Source of the DNA: Litorivicinus sp.
GTDB taxonomy: Bacteria > Pseudomonadota > Gammaproteobacteria > Pseudomonadales > Litorivicinaceae
DNA length: 64,000 bases
Assembly (NCBI GenBank): GCA_028339155.1
Contig: JAOLBK010000006.1
Span: 62,001 to 126,000, forward strand
Direction of reading: 5' to 3'
A program made the translations under genes and the position numbers. Of this stretch, positions 15,371 to 24,839 are shown in pieces. The first letter of the stretch is position 1. Every line of letters starts with the position of its first letter. Below the pieces are notes generated by a model. That model saw only the letters and a list, made by a program, of their open reading frames with translations, was not told the origin of the DNA and did not search any database.

Positions 15371-15721
15371 ATGCGGTTTGCGCTGATATCAATGGCTTTT
15401 GTGATAGTAGCGGGTGCTTTTGGCGCGCATGGTTTGGCATCCATTGTTAGCGCAGAAAATTTGGTCACTTGGGGTGTCGCCGTTCGTTATCAGGCATGGG
15501 TGAGTCTAATAGTATTCGGACTATCTGCGGCACCAATTATCTGTTCGGTATGGGTTTTTAGGCTGCTGGCTTTGGGTATGTGTATTTTTTCTGGGAGTTT
15601 ATACGCACTCGTTTTGATGGATTGGTCTTTGCTGGGTGCAATTACTCCTATTGGCGGTGTACTTATTATCGGGGGATTAGTGTTCGCTTCTGCTTCTTTG
15701 ACTCGGGAGAGCGTACGTTAA
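15371..15721 (+). CDS. DUF423 family inner-membrane protein (YgdD/YwdK-like)
   Basis: 116 residues, four hydrophobic segments. The opening 'FVIVAGAFGAHGL' and the 'GVAVRYQAWVSLIVFGL', 'FSGSLYAL' and 'ITPIGGVLIIGGL' stretches are diagnostic of DUF423. Biochemical function unknown in the family. The ATG at 15371 is the only sensible start; the frame is open upstream but overlaps the preceding two genes. Confidence 0.8.
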   Translation: MRFALISMAFVIVAGAFGAHGLASIVSAENLVTWGVAVRYQAWVSLIVFGLSAAPIICSVWVFRLLALGMCIFSGSLYALVLMDWSLLGAITPIGGVLIIGGLVFASASLTRESVR

Positions 15722-15900
15722 TCTGCTGCAGGGCTTTGTGGAAGACAAGTTTTCAGGAATTAATCCGGTGGAGGTGGGAGCACGAGTCGCGCCATTTTAA
15801 GGGATTTAAGATCGTGTGTATAACACCGAGTTTTGTAGAAATCGTTTAAATCCGTCAAGTGCGGGTGTAAGCTTGCGATGAATTTTTTCTTAGGATTTCT

Positions 15901-16446
15901 GTGCATTTATCGTGGCTAAAAGTTGTCTTTGTTTTCGTTTTGTATGCTGGAATATCCGGATGTCAGTTTGATCCAGTAAAAACTGCTTATACACCTAATT
16001 CGGCCAAGATCTTGGAGGCAGCAAAGATCTCGTTAGACGGCTCTATTCTGGTATTTCGAACAAGTGGCTATAAGATTTGGGCCAAAGAGGATGCTGAATT
16101 TGTTGTAAACGATCAGCCAGCAGCTTTGTTCAAGGCTGGTGGAACGGCCTATTTACCGTTAATGGCAGGCACTAATACTGTTCAGGTTCGTGAGCCCGGT
16201 AGTTTTATAACGTGCGGGCTTGAATTTGAATTTGAGCCTGGGGCTGGGCAGTTTGTCGAAATTTATGAGCGTCTGGAGCCGGGTGCACTGCTGCTCAGTT
16301 TTATTCTTGCGGATATGGCGAGTCGAATGCTTTTTGATCCGCATCCTGAAGGTAATTGTAATGGAGTGTTTGGTCTTTCAATGGGGCAAGTGGATAAATC
16401 GGTCCGTTCTGATTCAGCAAGTGTTTACGGTTTCCAGGTGAAGTAA
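15901..16446 (+). CDS. Putative lipoprotein, unknown function
   Basis: 181-residue exported protein with a lipobox (GISGC, Cys21) after a hydrophobic leader; the residue after Cys is Gln, favouring outer-membrane sorting. GTG start at 15901 with AGGA before it. The mature part is rich in beta-type stretches; no family recognised. It stands alone, 180 bases after the DUF423 gene; the intervening stretch shows no other gene. Confidence 0.7.
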   Translation: MHLSWLKVVFVFVLYAGISGCQFDPVKTAYTPNSAKILEAAKISLDGSILVFRTSGYKIWAKEDAEFVVNDQPAALFKAGGTAYLPLMAGTNTVQVREPGSFITCGLEFEFEPGAGQFVEIYERLEPGALLLSFILADMASRMLFDPHPEGNCNGVFGLSMGQVDKSVRSDSASVYGFQVK

Positions 16447-16787
16447 AAGTAGGTTGATCGAACGGATTAAGGTGTTCTGAATAGAATTAACGCCTCAATT
16501 TTCGATAGTTAACTTGTCTTAATTAATTAAAATTAACTGCGTTTTATGGATTATGGATACTGAAAAACATAATTTCTTTCAAAAAGTGTGGTGGTGGATT
16601 GTTACGCTCGCCTACTTGGTCATTGATGTAGATATTGCGATTCATCGTCTTTCTGCGCGGCAAGCGTGTTTGAGAGGCCAGTGCCAACTTCGAGGAGCCG
16701 AGGAAGAGAGGTCGTAGTTTGCCTCTTTGGAAAGTAGTCACGAACTTGATTGGTTGACGAACAACGTAAGTAAGCTGCACTACCTAG
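16447..16787. other. Gap between convergent genes, with one doubtful 54-codon frame
   Basis: 341 bases between the lipoprotein and the minus-strand unknown operon. A plus-strand frame at 16553-16717 (MDTEKHNFFQKVWWWIVTLA..., ending GAEEERS) encodes a hydrophobic segment but lacks a ribosome site; it is mentioned, not called. An AT-rich AATTAATTAAAATTAA stretch lies near 16520-16535. No terminator hairpin seen. Confidence 0.4.
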
Positions 16788-17324
16788 TTATTGCTCGCTC
16801 TCGTCATCGACTGGACTATCAATATCAACGTCGCCTTGAAGCAGAAACTCCAATGGAGTGATCGGCTGAATTGCGTACTGATCAAGTCCCAGTTGATCAC
16901 CAACCTGGTTTGCAATTTCCTGCACCGCATCGATAGCGGCATCTTTATCAATCTTATCAGTTTGATAAGCCAATCCAACTGCAAATACGCTCGTTGCATG
17001 ATCCAATGGAAGATAAGCCATTGCTGGTCCGCTTGCAGTGTTGACTGTTTTAAAGCATGTGTTTACTGATGCTTTGGGTAATTCAGGGATCTTTTCTCCA
17101 GACGCAAGTGCCAACATTCTTGCTTCATCATATCCAGCCGCAGCGCTTGTACCTTCGACGAATATTTTATCGATTACTGCCCTGACTCTAACCGCTTGGC
17201 GAATGCGTAAACCACGCTTATCCCTCGAATCTCCCTCAAGTGCACATGCGCGTTCGAAAGCGGTCTTGGCTGATGTCTTCTCCTTGGCGCGCTTATCGCC
17301 ACTCAGGAAATCAAAAAGCCCCAT
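16788..17324 (-). CDS. Conserved-looking protein of unknown function (operon partner 2)
   Basis: 178-residue soluble, probably cytoplasmic protein with no leader and no family I recognise. It has a strong ribosome site (AGGAGGT) before ATG 17324 and an acidic C-terminus ('DVDIDSPVDDESEQ'). The N-terminal 'MGLFDFLSGDKRAKEK' and Ala/Arg-rich helix suggest a small alpha-helical domain. It follows the unknown gene at 17349 by 24 bases, so the two are co-transcribed. Confidence 0.7.
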   Translation of the reverse strand: MGLFDFLSGDKRAKEKTSAKTAFERACALEGDSRDKRGLRIRQAVRVRAVIDKIFVEGTSAAAGYDEARMLALASGEKIPELPKASVNTCFKTVNTASGPAMAYLPLDHATSVFAVGLAYQTDKIDKDAAIDAVQEIANQVGDQLGLDQYAIQPITPLEFLLQGDVDIDSPVDDESEQ

Positions 17325-17348
17325 TCCATACCTCCTTGAATAGAGTGA

Positions 17349-18176
17349 TCAGCCATCTTTAGACACGGCATCCATGACTGATGCCACACTGAGGTCAGGC
17401 ACATCCAGCCAGTTTGACTCAGGGCATTGTTTTTTTGCGAATGCTTTGAGCGATGGTCTTACCCCAACGAACGTGATTCCGGCGGGATCAATTCCTAAGG
17501 TGATAAAACCTTGTTTTGCAACCGCTACAGATATGGCGTCATTAACCAACAAATAATTTGGAAGGTCGTTATCTGGCAGGTTATCCAATTGAAGTTTACT
17601 AATCTTGACTGTTGGAAGTTTTAAAACTCTGATCCGCTTATCCATAAGAGACTTCGCAACCAAGTTGTTTTCTTCGGCTTGTTGTATTACTAAACATAGG
17701 TCTTTAGGTTCAATGCGCTCTTCAATCCAGTTCGCTATTTCAAGCCCGCTGCCGGGTGTAATCGGTACTTGAACGTCATTGGTTTGCAATGTTCTTGATA
17801 TGTTGCAAAAGCGAATGATTTCTGTCAGCGCAAGGGCTGTGTCGTCGTCAGTGGCCAAAAATTTGATACGCTCTGATCGGAGTTTTAATGCAAGCTGCAA
17901 GCCCTCAATTTTTTCAATGCTTTCTGGCGCCAAAGGATTGGCTGCAATCAAAAATAGTTTTCTCTGGTCTTTTGGTTCGTCCAGATCATTTAATTCTCTA
18001 AGAAACGCTCGGCATTTGGCATCGTCAGGAACGGAGGCGTTGGACAGGGGTTGGTAATGCACGTCAAGCCAATATTGGGCAGCTACTTTCTTCATTGCCC
18101 CCACAATCGCTGGATTAGTAGGATCATCTAACCATTTAGGAACTGTGAGAATCAAATTAGCAGTAGCGATAGGCAC
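17349..18176 (-). CDS. Unknown protein, likely Rossmann-type alternating alpha/beta (operon partner 1)
   Basis: 275 residues from GTG 18176, with GGAG eight bases upstream. No signal peptide. Repeated strand-like stretches ('KLFLIAANPLAP', 'IKFLATDDDTAL', 'LCLVIQQAEENN', 'ITFVGVRPSL') separated by helices suggest an alpha/beta sandwich, but no nucleotide-binding loop or catalytic motif stands out. Lies directly downstream of tRNA-Gly on the same strand. Function unknown. Confidence 0.65.
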   Translation of the reverse strand: MPIATANLILTVPKWLDDPTNPAIVGAMKKVAAQYWLDVHYQPLSNASVPDDAKCRAFLRELNDLDEPKDQRKLFLIAANPLAPESIEKIEGLQLALKLRSERIKFLATDDDTALALTEIIRFCNISRTLQTNDVQVPITPGSGLEIANWIEERIEPKDLCLVIQQAEENNLVAKSLMDKRIRVLKLPTVKISKLQLDNLPDNDLPNYLLVNDAISVAVAKQGFITLGIDPAGITFVGVRPSLKAFAKKQCPESNWLDVPDLSVASVMDAVSKDG

Positions 18177-18236
18177 AACAAATACTCCAACAAAATATTT
18201 TAGAGCCCGTGAATCCTACTTGGATACGGACTGCAA

Positions 18237-18311
18237 TGGAGCGGGTAGTGGGAATCGAACCCACATCACCAGCTTGGAAGGCTGGGGTAATAGCCTTTAT
18301 ACGATACCCGC
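18237..18311 (-). tRNA. tRNA-Gly (anticodon TCC)
   Basis: The reverse complement folds as a cloverleaf: acceptor GCGGGTA...TACCCGC, anticodon stem CCAGC/GCTGG with loop CTTCCAA (anticodon TCC at 18276-18278), T-arm GTGGG-TTCGATT-CCCAC, discriminator T and encoded CCA. Transcribed toward the unknown two-gene operon; no terminator visible between them. Confidence 0.95.
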
Positions 18312-18564
18312 GACTCTTGTTTTAATTGATTTTTTTAATTTCTTCTCTAAAAATTTTTACTTTTAAGCATACCCTGTGCATACCTTTGCGTTGGGCTACT
18401 TGATCAATTACTCCTGATTATAGCTACTGTCTTTAGGGTTTACGAGTTACATTTTGTTCGGATAAGAAATTGAACGTAAGCTTTCGCTAATGTGAGATTG
18501 CCTAATCGCTACTTGGATAGTCTAGTCGGACGGTGGCCTTGTTTGGTCTTGGGATGGAGAAGTG

Positions 18565-19362
18565 ATGCGCATTGCTTGTTTGCAATATACTGCTGAAGCC
18601 GACACTGCGCTTAGCGCGTCAAGATTGTATCCTTTGTTCAGTGAGGCATTAACGCAGCAGCCTGATCTCATAGCATTGCCTGAATGTGCACTATTTTTAT
18701 CGCGCTCTCAGGATCTTTCAAGAACAAATGCACTCTCTATCACATCACCGGAAATTCTGAGACTGCAGACTTTGGCTCGGGAAAATGCTGTTCACCTCGT
18801 GGTTGGTTCTTTGATTATGCGAATTGGAGAGACCATAAGGAATCGAACTTTAGTTATTGATCGCCTTGGGTACATCCAAGCTATTTATGACAAGATACAT
18901 TTGTTTGACGTACATCTTCCGACTGGCGAGTTCTATCAAGAAAGTGCTCTATTTACAGCGGGATCTCAGCCCGTTGTGGCCTCAGTCGATGGAGTATCTG
19001 TGGGCTTGTCTATCTGTTTTGATCTTAGGTTTCCAAAATTATATCGTTATTATGCTAAACAAGGTGTTTCAATAATGGTAGTGCCATCAGCTTTTACCCG
19101 AAGTACAGGTGAAGCGCATTGGTTTACGTTGTTACGCGCGCGTGCAATTGAAAATGGATGCTTTGTCGTAGCGACCGGTCAATGCGGCAGAACGCTGGAG
19201 GGCCGTGAAACTTTCGGGCATTCAGTTGTTTTTGATCCTTGGGGAACGGAAATGGGCTCCCTAGGAGACTCGCCGGGAGTGTTAATCGTCGATTTAGATA
19301 TAGAACAAGTAGCCCGTGTCAGAGGCCAGATACCGGTTGCTACTCAGGATCGTGATTTTTGA
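18565..19362 (+). CDS. Nit1-type carbon-nitrogen hydrolase (deaminated glutathione amidase-like)
   Basis: Nitrilase-superfamily amidase of 265 residues. The catalytic triad is readable: Glu40 (LPECAL), Lys110 (YDKIHLFD) and Cys151 (SICFDLRFP). The 'AHWFTLLRARAIENGCFVV' and 'GQCGR...FGHSVVFDPWG' stretches match the Nit1 branch, which repairs deaminated glutathione, better than omega-amidase. ATG 18565 (GGAGA upstream) is preferred over the GTG three bases before. It is monocistronic: about 250 bases without genes on the left, 230 on the right. Confidence 0.85.
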   Translation: MRIACLQYTAEADTALSASRLYPLFSEALTQQPDLIALPECALFLSRSQDLSRTNALSITSPEILRLQTLARENAVHLVVGSLIMRIGETIRNRTLVIDRLGYIQAIYDKIHLFDVHLPTGEFYQESALFTAGSQPVVASVDGVSVGLSICFDLRFPKLYRYYAKQGVSIMVVPSAFTRSTGEAHWFTLLRARAIENGCFVVATGQCGRTLEGRETFGHSVVFDPWGTEMGSLGDSPGVLIVDLDIEQVARVRGQIPVATQDRDF

Positions 19363-19594
19363 TTAGCTGAGTGGAACAAGTAAAACGATAAAAATACAAA
19401 GCCACTATTATTTATTCTCAAGGTTAGATCGCAGTGAGCAGGGCAATCCAGATCAAAATTAAACTATAATAATGCGATAGATTGATCGACTAAAGAGACT
19501 GAGCCCGCGTATTGCTCAATAACTTAAGGCGTTGGATGGATCTGATGGTAGGAATAACTTTTTAAATGCATTGGTTCAAGTGTTGGAGAAGGAA

Positions 19595-19921
19595 ATGAAT
19601 CTTAAGTCGCTGACTGTTGTTGCTTTTGCCCTGTTTTTATCGGCATGTTCGACGAAGGCTCTAGATGACATGAATTATGGATTGTCGAAAGCTATGGGAG
19701 AGCATGTGCGTTTAGTTGAGCAGGCACTTGGTAAGCCGGCTGAGGTCGCTCGTGAGGGAAACCGTACGAGGTACCACTGGTTTACTCAGTCGCACATTGA
19801 ATCTTGTGATGTTGAGGTGTGGGCAGATGCGGATGGTTTGGTTCGGAAAACGAGCTGGACTGGTTATGCTGGCGCATGCGAGAGATATGCTGAAAGCTTC
19901 CTAACGACTTTTCCTCAGTAG
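19595..19921 (+). CDS. Small lipoprotein, unknown function
   Basis: 108 residues from ATG 19595 with GGAGAAGG just upstream. Leader 'LKSLTVVAFALFLSAC' ends in a lipobox (LSAC). The mature part contains 'VEQALGKPAEVAREGNRTRYHWF', reminiscent of small outer-membrane proteins that assess 'G.P......G...W.Y', plus three further cysteines. No specific family. No operon partner. Confidence 0.7.
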   Translation: MNLKSLTVVAFALFLSACSTKALDDMNYGLSKAMGEHVRLVEQALGKPAEVAREGNRTRYHWFTQSHIESCDVEVWADADGLVRKTSWTGYAGACERYAESFLTTFPQ

Positions 19922-20235
19922 TTTTATTCTTTGTCTTCCTGGAAGGGAAGTACGTCGAATTTTTATTTAACTTTCAATCTAGTTCTTGATTCGAAGGGAG
20001 GTGAAAGCCGGATTGTGAGTGAGAGATTTAGTTGCGGCCACAAAACCGTATTTGTTCTTAATCTTGTATCTAATTTAGTGCGTATGTGAAATAAATGATG
20101 AAAATTTTGCTTTTTCCCTAGCCGTGAAGCCGCAAGGTTCCTATAATCGCAATACTCCTTTGGTATGAATTTTTCTATCAATTAGTTTAAACAGCAACTA
20201 CTTCAGTCGAATTACTTAAGGTAGGGACGGACTCG
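19922..20235. other. Gap upstream of the nqr operon
   Basis: 314 bases with no convincing gene on either strand. It must contain the nqr promoter; I see no clear -35/-10 pair or terminator for the preceding lipoprotein gene. AGGGACGG at about 20223-20230 is the nqrA ribosome site. Confidence 0.4.
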
Positions 20236-21567
20236 ATGATCGAGATCAAAATTGGGCTCGATTTACCCATTAAAGGCTCACCACGTCAGGAAGTAACTGA
20301 TACGCCAGCAATTAGCCGGGTCGCTGTCCTTGGCTCTGATTACCCGAGCATGAAGCCTACTATGCTCGTTCGAGAGGGTGAGCTTGTAAAGCTTGGCCAG
20401 CCGTTGTTTACGGACAAAAAAAATGAAGGTGTGACTTTTACGTCTCCGGGATCAGGGACTGTGACTGCGATTAATCGTGGTGAACGTCGATTATTTCAGT
20501 CTGTGGTTATTTCTCTTGATGGAAAAGATGAGGCGGTCGATTTTGGCGCTGAAGCTAATTTAGAGTTGTTGACTCGTGATGACGTTGTTCGAAAGTTGCT
20601 TGATAGTGGCTTGTGGACGGCTATTAGGAAGCGCCCATATGAAAAAATTCCGGCAATCGATGCCGAGCCTCATTCTATTTTCATTAATGCGATGGATACC
20701 AATCCACTAGCAGCTGATCAAATGCTTGCGATTGATCGCGCCCCCAGCGCGTTTTTAGATGGGATCACAGTGGTGTCACTGTTGACGCAGGGCAAGGTTT
20801 TTGTCTGCCGCGATGAGGATAGCAAGTTTGACGCTGGAACAGCGCAAGTCCAAATTTTTGGTGGACCCCATCCGGCTGGACTTGTAGGTACACACATTCA
20901 TCATCTGGACCCAATCGGAGAAGGAAAAGAAGTTTGGCATTTGAGTGCGCAGGATGTGATCGCGATCGGTAAATTATTCACTGAGGGGCATCTGTCGGTT
21001 GAACGCATAGTCGCCTTGGCAGGCCCATCTGTCGTCGATCCTCGGGTTGTCGTCACTCGGCTTGGTGCATCGCTTGATGAATTGACAGAAGGCGCCTTGG
21101 TTGAGGGAGTTCATCGTATCGTGTCGGGCTCCTTGTTAGGTGGTCGAACCGCGAGAGGGCCATTTTCGTATTTGGGCAGGTATCACCAACAGGTTTCTTG
21201 CTTAGAAGAAGGAACGACTCGTGTGCCATTAGGCTGGTTATCGCCTGGTAAAAATAAGCATTCTGTTCTTGGCATTTATCTATCAAAGTTCACACCAAAG
21301 AAATTACTGGACTTTAATACTAATACGAACGGATCTCCCCGAGCGATGGTACCCATAGGCGCATATGAAAAAGTTATGCCGCTCGATATCTTGCCAACGC
21401 AGTTGTTGAGGTCTTTGATTGTGGGAGATACGGATATGGCGATCAAGCTTGGCGCCCTTGAACTGGCAGAAGAAGATTTAGCACTTTGTACTTATGTGTG
21501 TCCTGGAAAATATGAGTATGGCCCGATTCTAAGGGATAATTTGACGATGATTGAACTGGAGAGTTGA
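20236..21567 (+). CDS. nqrA: Na+-translocating NADH:quinone reductase subunit A
   Basis: Peripheral, cytoplasmic-side subunit of the Na+-pumping NADH dehydrogenase, 443 residues, the usual length. Recognised by '[15 protein letters not shown]', '[21 protein letters not shown]', '[18 protein letters not shown]' and '[15 protein letters not shown]'-like C-terminal stretches. First gene of nqrABCDEF; the complex couples NADH oxidation to ubiquinone reduction and Na+ export. Stop overlaps the nqrB start. Confidence 0.97.
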   Translation: MIEIKIGLDLPIKGSPRQEVTDTPAISRVAVLGSDYPSMKPTMLVREGELVKLGQPLFTDKKNEGVTFTSPGSGTVTAINRGERRLFQSVVISLDGKDEAVDFGAEANLELLTRDDVVRKLLDSGLWTAIRKRPYEKIPAIDAEPHSIFINAMDTNPLAADQMLAIDRAPSAFLDGITVVSLLTQGKVFVCRDEDSKFDAGTAQVQIFGGPHPAGLVGTHIHHLDPIGEGKEVWHLSAQDVIAIGKLFTEGHLSVERIVALAGPSVVDPRVVVTRLGASLDELTEGALVEGVHRIVSGSLLGGRTARGPFSYLGRYHQQVSCLEEGTTRVPLGWLSPGKNKHSVLGIYLSKFTPKKLLDFNTNTNGSPRAMVPIGAYEKVMPLDILPTQLLRSLIVGDTDMAIKLGALELAEEDLALCTYVCPGKYEYGPILRDNLTMIELES

Positions 21568-22802
21568 TGATGTCACTGCGTGCATATCTCGACCGTATCG
21601 AACCGAATTTTGAGTCAGGCGGGAAATACGAAAAGTTTTATCCGCTATATGAGGCGGTTGATACGATTTTTTATGCGCCTGGAACAACGACCAAAGCATC
21701 AGCTCATGTGCGTGATGGAATTGATCTAAAGCGAATTATGATCACTGTGTGGTGTTGCACGTTTCCTGCAATTTTTTTCGGCGCCTATTTCCTTGGCCAA
21801 AACGCAGCTGAAGCGATTTCTTCGGGAGCCTCAGCCCCAGATGGTTTACGTGGGGCTGTTATCGAGATTCTAGTGGGTGCTGAATACTGGCTTAGTCCGA
21901 CTATCTGGTCGAATTTGGTTTATGGCTTTGCTTATTTTTTACCGATTTACTTAACAGTTTTTCTTGTTGGAGGTTTCTGGGAAGTCCTCTTCGCTTCCGT
22001 TCGGAAGCATGAAGTCAACGAGGGTTTTTTCGTCACCTCAATTCTATTTTCACTTACGTGTCCTCCAGACCTTCCCCTTTGGCAGGCAGCACTTGGTATT
22101 ACGTTTGGGGTTGTGGTTGGGAAGGAAGTCTTTGGCGGTACTGGCAAGAACTTTTTGAATCCGGCATTGACTGGACGTGCATTTTTATACTTCGCCTACC
22201 CGGCGCAGATCTCAGGTGATGCTGTTTGGGTGGCGGCTGATGGTTATACTGGTGCGACTGCACTGGGCATGCTTGCGCAGGATGGAGTGCAAGCGCTCAG
22301 TGCATCTACTCACGCGATTTCAGGATTTAGTTGGTTTGATGCATTTGTGGGGAATATTCCTGGATCAATCGGTGAGGTATCAACTTTCGCCATTCTATTG
22401 GGTGGATCAGTTCTATTGCTTCAAGGAATAGCTAATTGGCGGATTGTTTTGGGCGTATTCCTCGGTATGGTCTTGACTTCTAGCCTCTTTAACGTCCTAG
22501 GCTCAGATACTAATCCCATGTTTAGTGTGCCGTGGTATTGGCATCTGGTAGTTGGTGGGTTTGCATTCGGCATGATCTTTATGGCTACAGACCCCGTATC
22601 CGCTGCTATGACCAACAAAGGCAAATACTGGTACGGCGGACTGATAGGATTAATGACTGTATTGATTCGCGTGGTTAATCCAGCCTTTCCTGAGGGAATT
22701 ATGTTAGCAATTTTATTCGCTAACTTATTCGCGCCCTTAATGGATCATTTTGTAGTTCAGGCCAACATTAAGCGAAGGGAGTTGCGAAGTGTCGTCCAAT
22801 AA
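21567..22802 (+). CDS. nqrB: Na+-translocating NADH:quinone reductase subunit B
   Basis: Polytopic membrane subunit, about 411 residues, that carries riboflavin and a covalent FMN. The flavinylation motif DGYTGAT is intact, the acceptor Thr lying at about residue 231. ATG 21567 chosen (TGATG overlap with nqrA; GGAG five bases before); TTG 21564 and ATG 21570 are in frame. The '[13 protein letters not shown]' and '[20 protein letters not shown]' stretches are typical of the family. It overlaps nqrC by 14 bases. Confidence 0.97.
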   Translation: MMSLRAYLDRIEPNFESGGKYEKFYPLYEAVDTIFYAPGTTTKASAHVRDGIDLKRIMITVWCCTFPAIFFGAYFLGQNAAEAISSGASAPDGLRGAVIEILVGAEYWLSPTIWSNLVYGFAYFLPIYLTVFLVGGFWEVLFASVRKHEVNEGFFVTSILFSLTCPPDLPLWQAALGITFGVVVGKEVFGGTGKNFLNPALTGRAFLYFAYPAQISGDAVWVAADGYTGATALGMLAQDGVQALSASTHAISGFSWFDAFVGNIPGSIGEVSTFAILLGGSVLLLQGIANWRIVLGVFLGMVLTSSLFNVLGSDTNPMFSVPWYWHLVVGGFAFGMIFMATDPVSAAMTNKGKYWYGGLIGLMTVLIRVVNPAFPEGIMLAILFANLFAPLMDHFVVQANIKRRELRSVVQ

Positions 22803-23553
22803 TGAATCCGTAAAAAAAACGATTCTCGTAGCACTGGCCTTGTGTTTGGTTTGTTCGGTAATTGTTAGTGTGGCCGCCGTGATGTTTAGACCAGCCCAGG
22901 CTATTAATGAAAAAGCAAATATGCAGATGAATATTCTGCAGGCGGCTGGTCTTTATGATCCAACTAAATCCATTCAAGAGCAATTCCAGATTGTTACTAC
23001 TAAGTTAGTCGATTTGGAGACCGGTCTTTTTGTTCAGAATGTTGATCCTGAGAGTTACAACCAAAGGAGAGCCGCCAAAGATCCGACAGTGAATCGCGTG
23101 TTATCGAGCGGTGAAGATATTGCATCTATTAGGCGCCAGGCAAAAATTGCAAAAGTCTATCTCGTCGAAAATACTGGCAAGATCGTCAAAATTATTTTGC
23201 CGGTGCATGGTTATGGTCTGTGGTCTACGCTGTACGGGTTTATGGCACTTGAGGGCGATGGCAATACAGTGGCGGGGTTTGGTTTTTATGAGCACGCTGA
23301 AACACCTGGCCTTGGTGGTGAAGTCGATAATCCGAACTGGAAAGCACTTTGGGTGGGCAAACAAATTTATGATGGTGATACCGTAGCTGTGCGGTTGGTA
23401 AAGGGTGGTGCCGATCGTGCAGATGCCTATGGTGTAGATGCATTGGCTGGCGCCTCATTAACATCCCGTGGTGTAGATAATTTATTGAAATTCTGGCTCT
23501 CAGACTCAGGATTTAAACCATTTTTAGATAATTTGAAACTGGGACAAATCTGA
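22789..23553 (+). CDS. nqrC: Na+-translocating NADH:quinone reductase subunit C, with Ser at the FMN site
   Basis: 254-residue subunit with one N-terminal membrane helix and a periplasmic FMN-binding domain. GTG start with GGGAG eight bases upstream. '[14 protein letters not shown]', '[14 protein letters not shown]' and '[17 protein letters not shown]' identify it. In the flavinylation motif (usually ...GAT) the acceptor position is Ser223 (codon TCA at 23455-23457) rather than Thr. ApbE is encoded downstream. Confidence 0.95.
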   Translation: MSSNNESVKKTILVALALCLVCSVIVSVAAVMFRPAQAINEKANMQMNILQAAGLYDPTKSIQEQFQIVTTKLVDLETGLFVQNVDPESYNQRRAAKDPTVNRVLSSGEDIASIRRQAKIAKVYLVENTGKIVKIILPVHGYGLWSTLYGFMALEGDGNTVAGFGFYEHAETPGLGGEVDNPNWKALWVGKQIYDGDTVAVRLVKGGADRADAYGVDALAGASLTSRGVDNLLKFWLSDSGFKPFLDNLKLGQI

Positions 23554-24212
23554 TGACAAAGACGAAAGAATTGTTGTTTGACCCGGTCATCAATAACAAC
23601 CCCATTGCATTGCAAGTTCTTGGGATTTGCTCCGCTCTGGCGGTGACATCAAGCATGTCAGTCGCCTTAGTGATGTCGCTCGCAGTGATTGCGGTGACCG
23701 CATTTTCGAGCATGTTTGTAGCAATGATACGTTCGCAAATTCCGAGTTCGATTCGAATTATTGTTCAGATGACGATCATTGCTTCGTTAGTGATCGTTGT
23801 TGATCAGATTTTGAAAGCCTTTGCGTATGAAATTTCAAAGCAATTATCGGTTTTCGTGGGCCTGATTATTACGAACTGCATTGTTATGGGCCGGGCAGAA
23901 GCATTTGCCATGAAAAATGGACCTATCGATTCTTTTTTAGATGGCATTGGAAATGGCTTGGGTTATGGAGCTATTTTGATGGTTGTTGGCTTTATTCGCG
24001 AGCTCTTTGGCTCTGGATCGGTATTTGGTATCGAGGTGTTGTCAAAGGTTACTGACGGCGGTTGGTACTATACCAACGGCTTGATGCTCTTGCCTCCATC
24101 GGCATTTTTTATCATTGGTTTTTTGATCTGGGGCGTGCGGGCCTGGAAGACTGCTCAAGTAGAAAAAGATGAATTCAAGATAACAGCGAATTCAAAGTTG
24201 AAGGAGGCTTGA
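23553..24212 (+). CDS. nqrD: Na+-translocating NADH:quinone reductase subunit D
   Basis: Membrane subunit of 219 residues with six hydrophobic segments. Both cysteines proposed to help bind the intramembrane iron centre with NqrE are present ('[10 protein letters not shown]' and '[13 protein letters not shown]'). Start ATG overlaps the nqrC stop (TGATG). Homologous to NqrE and to Rnf D/E-type subunits; NQR assignment follows from the operon. Confidence 0.96.
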   Translation: MTKTKELLFDPVINNNPIALQVLGICSALAVTSSMSVALVMSLAVIAVTAFSSMFVAMIRSQIPSSIRIIVQMTIIASLVIVVDQILKAFAYEISKQLSVFVGLIITNCIVMGRAEAFAMKNGPIDSFLDGIGNGLGYGAILMVVGFIRELFGSGSVFGIEVLSKVTDGGWYYTNGLMLLPPSAFFIIGFLIWGVRAWKTAQVEKDEFKITANSKLKEA

Positions 24213-24213
24213 G

Positions 24214-24828
24214 ATGGAGCATTATATTAGCCTCTTTGTAAAGGCGATCTTTATTGAGAACATGGCACTCGCATTCTTCCTGGGAATGTGTACATTTTTG
24301 GCGTTATCAAAAAATATTAAAACAGCGGTTGGCCTAGGTATAGCCGTAGTGGCTGTCTTGGCGATTACGGTGCCAGTGAACAATTTGATTTTGAATAGCC
24401 TTCTTAAAGAGGGTTCATTGGCTTGGATTTCGCCGTCGCTTGGTGACGTGGATTTAAGGTTTCTTGGGCTTCTATCCTATATTGGTGTGATTGCAGCGCT
24501 CGTCCAGATTCTAGAGATGTTTCTGGACAAATATGTGCCGGCTCTCTACAACGCGCTTGGTGTTTTCTTGCCATTGATTACGGTGAATTGTGCAATCCTG
24601 GGCGCATCACTTTTTATGGTGGAACGTGATTACACTTTTAGCGAATCAGTTGTTTATGGGCTTGGAGCGGGCATTGGTTGGGCGCTCGCGATCACGGCGC
24701 TTGCTGGTGTGCGAGAAAAACTCAAGTATTCAGATGTTCCCGAAGGATTAAGAGGCCTAGGTATTACGTTTATTACAGTTGGTTTGATGTCACTTGGCTT
24801 TATGTCCTTTTCGGGCGTGTCACTTTGA
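24214..24828 (+). CDS. nqrE: Na+-translocating NADH:quinone reductase subunit E
   Basis: Membrane subunit of 204 residues, inverted-topology partner of NqrD. Cysteines of the shared iron site are in '[11 protein letters not shown]' and '[13 protein letters not shown]'. It starts one base after the nqrD stop. Typical C-terminal '[22 protein letters not shown]'. Confidence 0.96.
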   Translation: MEHYISLFVKAIFIENMALAFFLGMCTFLALSKNIKTAVGLGIAVVAVLAITVPVNNLILNSLLKEGSLAWISPSLGDVDLRFLGLLSYIGVIAALVQILEMFLDKYVPALYNALGVFLPLITVNCAILGASLFMVERDYTFSESVVYGLGAGIGWALAITALAGVREKLKYSDVPEGLRGLGITFITVGLMSLGFMSFSGVSL

Positions 24829-24839
24829 GGGAATAGAAC

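Noticed and set aside
15580-15849. 89-codon plus-strand frame
   Set aside because: Out-of-frame shadow of the DUF423 gene running into non-coding DNA.
16553-16717. 54-codon plus-strand frame with a Trp-rich hydrophobic stretch
   Set aside because: Could be a small membrane protein, but no ribosome site or homologue evidence; mentioned in the gap description only.
18177-18236. Possible attachment site at tRNA-Gly
   Set aside because: No duplicate of the tRNA 3' end and no integrase nearby in the window.
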